A DNA stretch of 64,000 nt, from contig JAODUP010000576.1 in the NCBI GenBank assembly GCA_025642065.1, positions 186,001-250,000 on the forward strand, given 5' to 3'. Both the position numbers and the translations under genes were made by a program. Source of the DNA: Paralvinella palmiformis (Eukaryota > Annelida > Polychaeta > Terebellida > Alvinellidae). Under the pieces are notes generated by a model that searched no databases, was not told the DNA's origin, and worked only from the letters and a program-made list of their open reading frames with translations. Shown in pieces: positions 60,660 through 64,000 of the stretch. Numbering within the stretch: the stretch's first letter is position 1; each line of letters opens with the position of its first letter.

Positions 60660-61650
60660 GGGATTGGCTTTCATTTATTCATTTCCAAGAATTAAAAAAT
60701 GAACATTTTGAACATCCTTATCACGTACACTTTTGTATTTTAATTTTTTTTTAGTGTTTTCTTAACTCCCAAGTTTTGTTGTCGACATATACTCTTTAGA
60801 CAAAGAAGAAGATAAATAGATTTTGACTGTCTATCATCAAGTATGTGATGTTTTCTAATATGCCAGCATATAAATATGTTAATACATTCTATCAAAATAC
60901 CGCAACTAAAATGGAAACTTGGTGGAACATGAAAGGAAAATGTCTATGCATTAACCGAACACTAATTCATCTCTTGATATATTGAACAGCGTGCATGTTT
61001 GCGTGTATGCCTGTCCGTGTGCATTTGTAGACCTAAGTAACTATGCACGCAGGCATTTAGATGACTAGCACAGCTGTATAACACTAAACGTTTTATCGCT
61101 GAAACTATGTTAAAGACCACCTGCTTAAGCAAATACCCATTTTATAACATCGTCCAACCTTGTCACTCCAAAAAGACAATATCGACTATTGTTATATTTT
61201 GAATAAAGTTATGGAATTACATTTCGGACATGGAGACATAATCAATAAACCTCAAATATAAAGTGTAATATACATCGTTTGCCTCTTACGTTCTCAGGTT
61301 AATAATAATATAATATAAGAATTACAAACTTCTATTCCTCAAATATCCTCAAAAAGAATCGAGCTCAGTAGCCGACCTTAGTACAGTGACTTGACAAACG
61401 GATAGTCCAGGTATAATGCAAAATTCATCAACAAATGGTTAAAACTGCTGTAGCGTTGTCTTTTCAACCCAAAATTTGGACTCAATTGCTAACATCATGT
61501 AGCGCTTCCTGTTAGTTTAAAAAGCGAAGTACTTGTTTTTCTGGATAAGTATTGTTATATTTTTAAAATAGCGCCCTCATATCACGAGTGAAGTTATTGT
61601 TCTCTGCATGACAACTTCTCTATATTGTATAAAAATCTGAAAAACTGTCG
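60660..61650. other. Upstream of the PGRP-like gene, nothing recognised
   Basis: AT-rich, no open frame above background and no repeat recognised before the SINE at 61656. Confidence 0.5.
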
Positions 61651-61655
61651 AACTA

Positions 61656-61954
61656 TGATGGTGCACTTAGATAGAGCGTAGGATTGGTAACCTAAGGGTC
61701 GCGGGTTCGAGTCCATGGAGCTGGAATGCCGTCATGTGGCGACAGGTTCACCAGAAATGAGAACCCGACGGGACGTGATGACTGTGTCGGAGTAATGCTA
61801 TATACCTATAATGGCAGCATCCGTTGTATGCTCTCTTGGGTGTTAAGGTGTGTGCTGTATTGAAGCAGGTCTGAATCAGAGATAATAATATTATACAGCG
61901 CCTCAAAAACGGGGCGTTTTAGCGCTTTATAAATATGCATCATTATTATTATTT
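61656..61954 (+). repeat. SINE-B copy (tRNA-like head, ATT-rich tail)
   Basis: The head carries a good B box (GGGTTCGAGTCC) and a GGATTGGTAACCTAAG anticodon-like loop. The body contains GAGAACCCGACGGGACGTG and GCAGGTCTGAATCAGAGATA. The end, AGCGCTTTATAAATATGCAT followed by (ATT)n, is a LINE-like 3' end. About 300 bp. Confidence 0.75.
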
Positions 61955-61979
61955 AAACGAAGTGTTTACTTCACAAATA

Positions 61980-62097
61980 TAGGTAATGAGGCGAAGCGAA
62001 AGACGAAACAACCTTCAGATATGCCCACGCCGGGATTCGAACACGGGTGGTAGTGATCTGTAGTCCAGCACGCTACCGCTAGACCACGGAGGCGCCC
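61980..62097 (-). repeat. SINE-A, best tRNA-like head
   Basis: Minus strand: GGGGCGCCTCCGTGGTCTAG with a good A box (TGGTCTAGCGG) and, about 40 nt on, the B-box-like TGTTCGAATCC. Then comes GAAGGTTGTTTCGTC and the body. It is the cleanest head of the family in the window. Confidence 0.8.
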
Positions 62098-62814
62098 CAA
62101 TTGAGCCGGATGAGGTCGATAAGATAATTACCAACAGGTCTGACTTAGATCTACATCCTACTTAGCTTTTGACACAATGACAAGCGATAATTGTCACATT
62201 ATAAACAGGTCAATGGATGAGTCTATGACCCCTTTGTGTCAACTCAACGGGCTACCTTAACGTCGTTGCTCAGGAGATCCTGACTAGATAAATGTGACCC
62301 CGAGAATGATAGTCCTCTATCTAACCTTCCAATTTTTCGAAAACTATTTAAAAACTAATATCAAGATATATGGAAGAGGATTTGCAATATAGTGATATAC
62401 ATGGCATTTGTTATAATTGTTTATCGTAGAGTCCCTTCAACGGGAACTATTCCCTTAAAAATACAGTAACTTTGCTCCACAGCGAAACGCAGGATTTATC
62501 TGCATGATAATGAAGTCTTGGTATTTTCCTCTGGTACATCGGAGATGGCTCTAACTTGGGTAATATTGTGCTCCAACTGGAGCTATTTCTAATGGGATTT
62601 ACCAAAGAAATGACCACTAAGTTTCGTGGTAAGCTATATCAGACCTATATATCGTTGATGTCTACTGTTTCCAAGGTTTGGGAAGGACTGGTGCTAAATT
62701 AGGTATATCAGTATGTCAAACCTCAAGTCGATTAATATCAATTTGGAGCAATTTCAGTGACTGGTAGAGTTGCTCAACGTGTGCCATGAAGCTACTGTGT
62801 GTGTGTGACTATCA

Positions 62815-62945
62815 GTGTGTGTGTGTGTGTGTGTGTGTTTTAGCTGTGTATAATAAGGCACAGGCACAGAGAATCTCGAACCGTGAATTCAAACTCTGGA
62901 CGTTTCTTCAGGGGACTGAATCCAGAGTGGCGACTTTTCTTGCTG
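62815..62945 (+). repeat. Direct repeat, first copy
   Basis: It starts with a (TG)n tract, then TTTTAGCTGTGTATAATAAG and runs to TTTTCTTGCTG. It matches 63879-64000 apart from a 6-bp insertion (GGCACA repeated) and TG length. It may extend further, as the second copy is cut by the window end. Confidence 0.9.
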
Positions 62946-63878
62946 AGACATGTGTAATGTCTCACCAGTCCCTAAGCCGCCAAGCAAAAACAAAAAGCGA
63001 ATCACCTACAGCCGTGGAGTTTGGGAGTAGAACACCCAAGTCAGATCACGGCAGTAGTGAGAATGTTTAGATTAATTATCTAAGCAGTCCTATTTATAGC
63101 TATTTTTTAATTGCTGTATCTTTCTTCAAAGCAATACTATATAAACCATATAACCCAATTGTCACTGTCTTCAAAGATCAGTTTTTACAACGGGCAGGCG
63201 TCATGAAGCGACTACTATTAAAACTGTTTATCTTAATTACTATTAAAAGACTGACATCTGCGCTGAAGCAGACCGTAATAGCGCGTCATAGCTTCCGTAC
63301 TGTTTGAACTATGCTATCATTTTCAAACCTGACCTAATTTATGCTATTCTAACTATTGTAGTTCATAAATGTTATTTATGACAAGCAGATTAGAGCTAAT
63401 CTTAAATGTCATAGTACAAACTGGACATAACTGGACCTAGGAAAGATAATTCTATTCCCACAAACAACCAAGGTGAATTATATATACAACTAAAGTTGTT
63501 ATATAAAACACACCAACCACACGAGCTGTGTCCAATGCCACCGCTCGAGATGCGATGCAGTGTTTCTATTCCTGAGTCAGGAGTACATGCTTTAAGAGCG
63601 TACTGTGTCTGCTACAGTCATTTAAATGCTGGATAACCAGGCCAAACATCTAAACGGCGTGCCTCCAAAGACGCAAATAGTGCACGGAATATATAGCTCT
63701 AGATCAACTTTTCTTGAATGCAGGGACCGGGAAATATGGTCTCCACGCATAGAAAACGGAACTTTCTCAACCGCAGCATAATATGCCTTGTGATATTTGC
63801 TGGAGGGTCAAATACCTCATAAACATACAGATCCAATAAATACTATGACCTACTCGTCACTAACCCTTTATATCAAAT

Positions 63879-64000
63879 TGTGTGTGTGTGTGTGTGTGTT
63901 TTAGCTGTGTATAATAAGGCACAGAGAATCTCGAACCGTGAATTCAAACTCTGGACGTTTCTTCAGGGGACTGAATCCAGAGTGGCGACTTTTCTTGCTG
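63879..64000 (+). repeat. Direct repeat, second copy (runs off the window)
   Basis: Near-identical to 62815-62945, including the (TG)n start and the CTCTGGA...TCCAGAG inverted pair. Sequences left of the TG tract differ between copies, so the duplicated or transposed unit begins at the TG tract. Confidence 0.9.

Noticed and set aside
61980..62097. Functional tRNA gene
   Set aside because: A and B boxes are good, but the sequence continues into a shared SINE body and other copies show the same head, so it is a SINE. The same applies to 61656 and 15808.
62786..63070. 94-codon plus-strand frame
   Set aside because: It starts in a (TG)n tract and reads through the direct repeat; the second copy at 63.88 kb does not preserve a start codon.

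Overview
This is a eukaryotic (metazoan) window. Intron-split genes with GT/AG junctions, an AT-rich background, many (AT)n and (TG/CA)n tracts, tRNA-derived SINEs, a BEL/Pao element, a Ty3/Gypsy element and an I-type LINE with a (CATC)n tail all point to an invertebrate. A mollusc or other lophotrochozoan is my inference from the repeat types plus a PGRP gene; I cannot prove the taxon from the sequence.

Layout. From about 26.6 kb leftward off the window runs the 5' half of one minus-strand gene: an SLC4 sodium/bicarbonate transporter. It has a non-coding first exon at an ETS/YY1-type promoter (~26.5-26.6 kb), a second non-coding exon at 12.1 kb, and coding exons at 6.7, 5.4 and 1.6 kb whose splice phases join without a break. 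Its introns (14.3 kb for the first) hold a 28-copy 30-bp minisatellite that is open on both strands, a hAT-type MITE with 8-bp target duplications, a TTAA-flanked MITE, several tRNA-derived SINEs, hAT transposase remnants and a decayed LINE. Just upstream of its promoter lies a THAP-domain DNA transposon whose ~200-bp inverted arms both carry the first THAP exon (26.9-29.2 kb).

From 30 to 49 kb is a retroelement graveyard. A plus-strand BEL/Pao element is split by a minus-strand Ty3/Gypsy element with intact 141/142-bp LTRs, and the Gypsy element is itself split by a 5'-truncated LINE, giving three nested insertions. Decayed, unidentified coding remnants follow (40.2-43 kb), then a nearly full-length I-type LINE with two ORFs, RNase H and a (CATC)n tail (44.6-49.1 kb).

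From 49 to 58 kb the DNA has little coding content. It holds a candidate short three-exon non-coding transcript (50.5-51.1 kb) and a CA-rich minisatellite (57.5 kb). At 58.95-60.65 kb, minus strand, is a complete secreted peptidoglycan-recognition-protein-like gene (224 aa, four coding exons, TATA promoter). Its zinc-binding amidase residues appear to be lost. The right end has two SINEs and a direct duplication of ~120 bp that runs off the window.

The two cellular genes (ion transport and innate immunity) have no evident functional link. Most of the rest is transposable-element sequence at various stages of decay.
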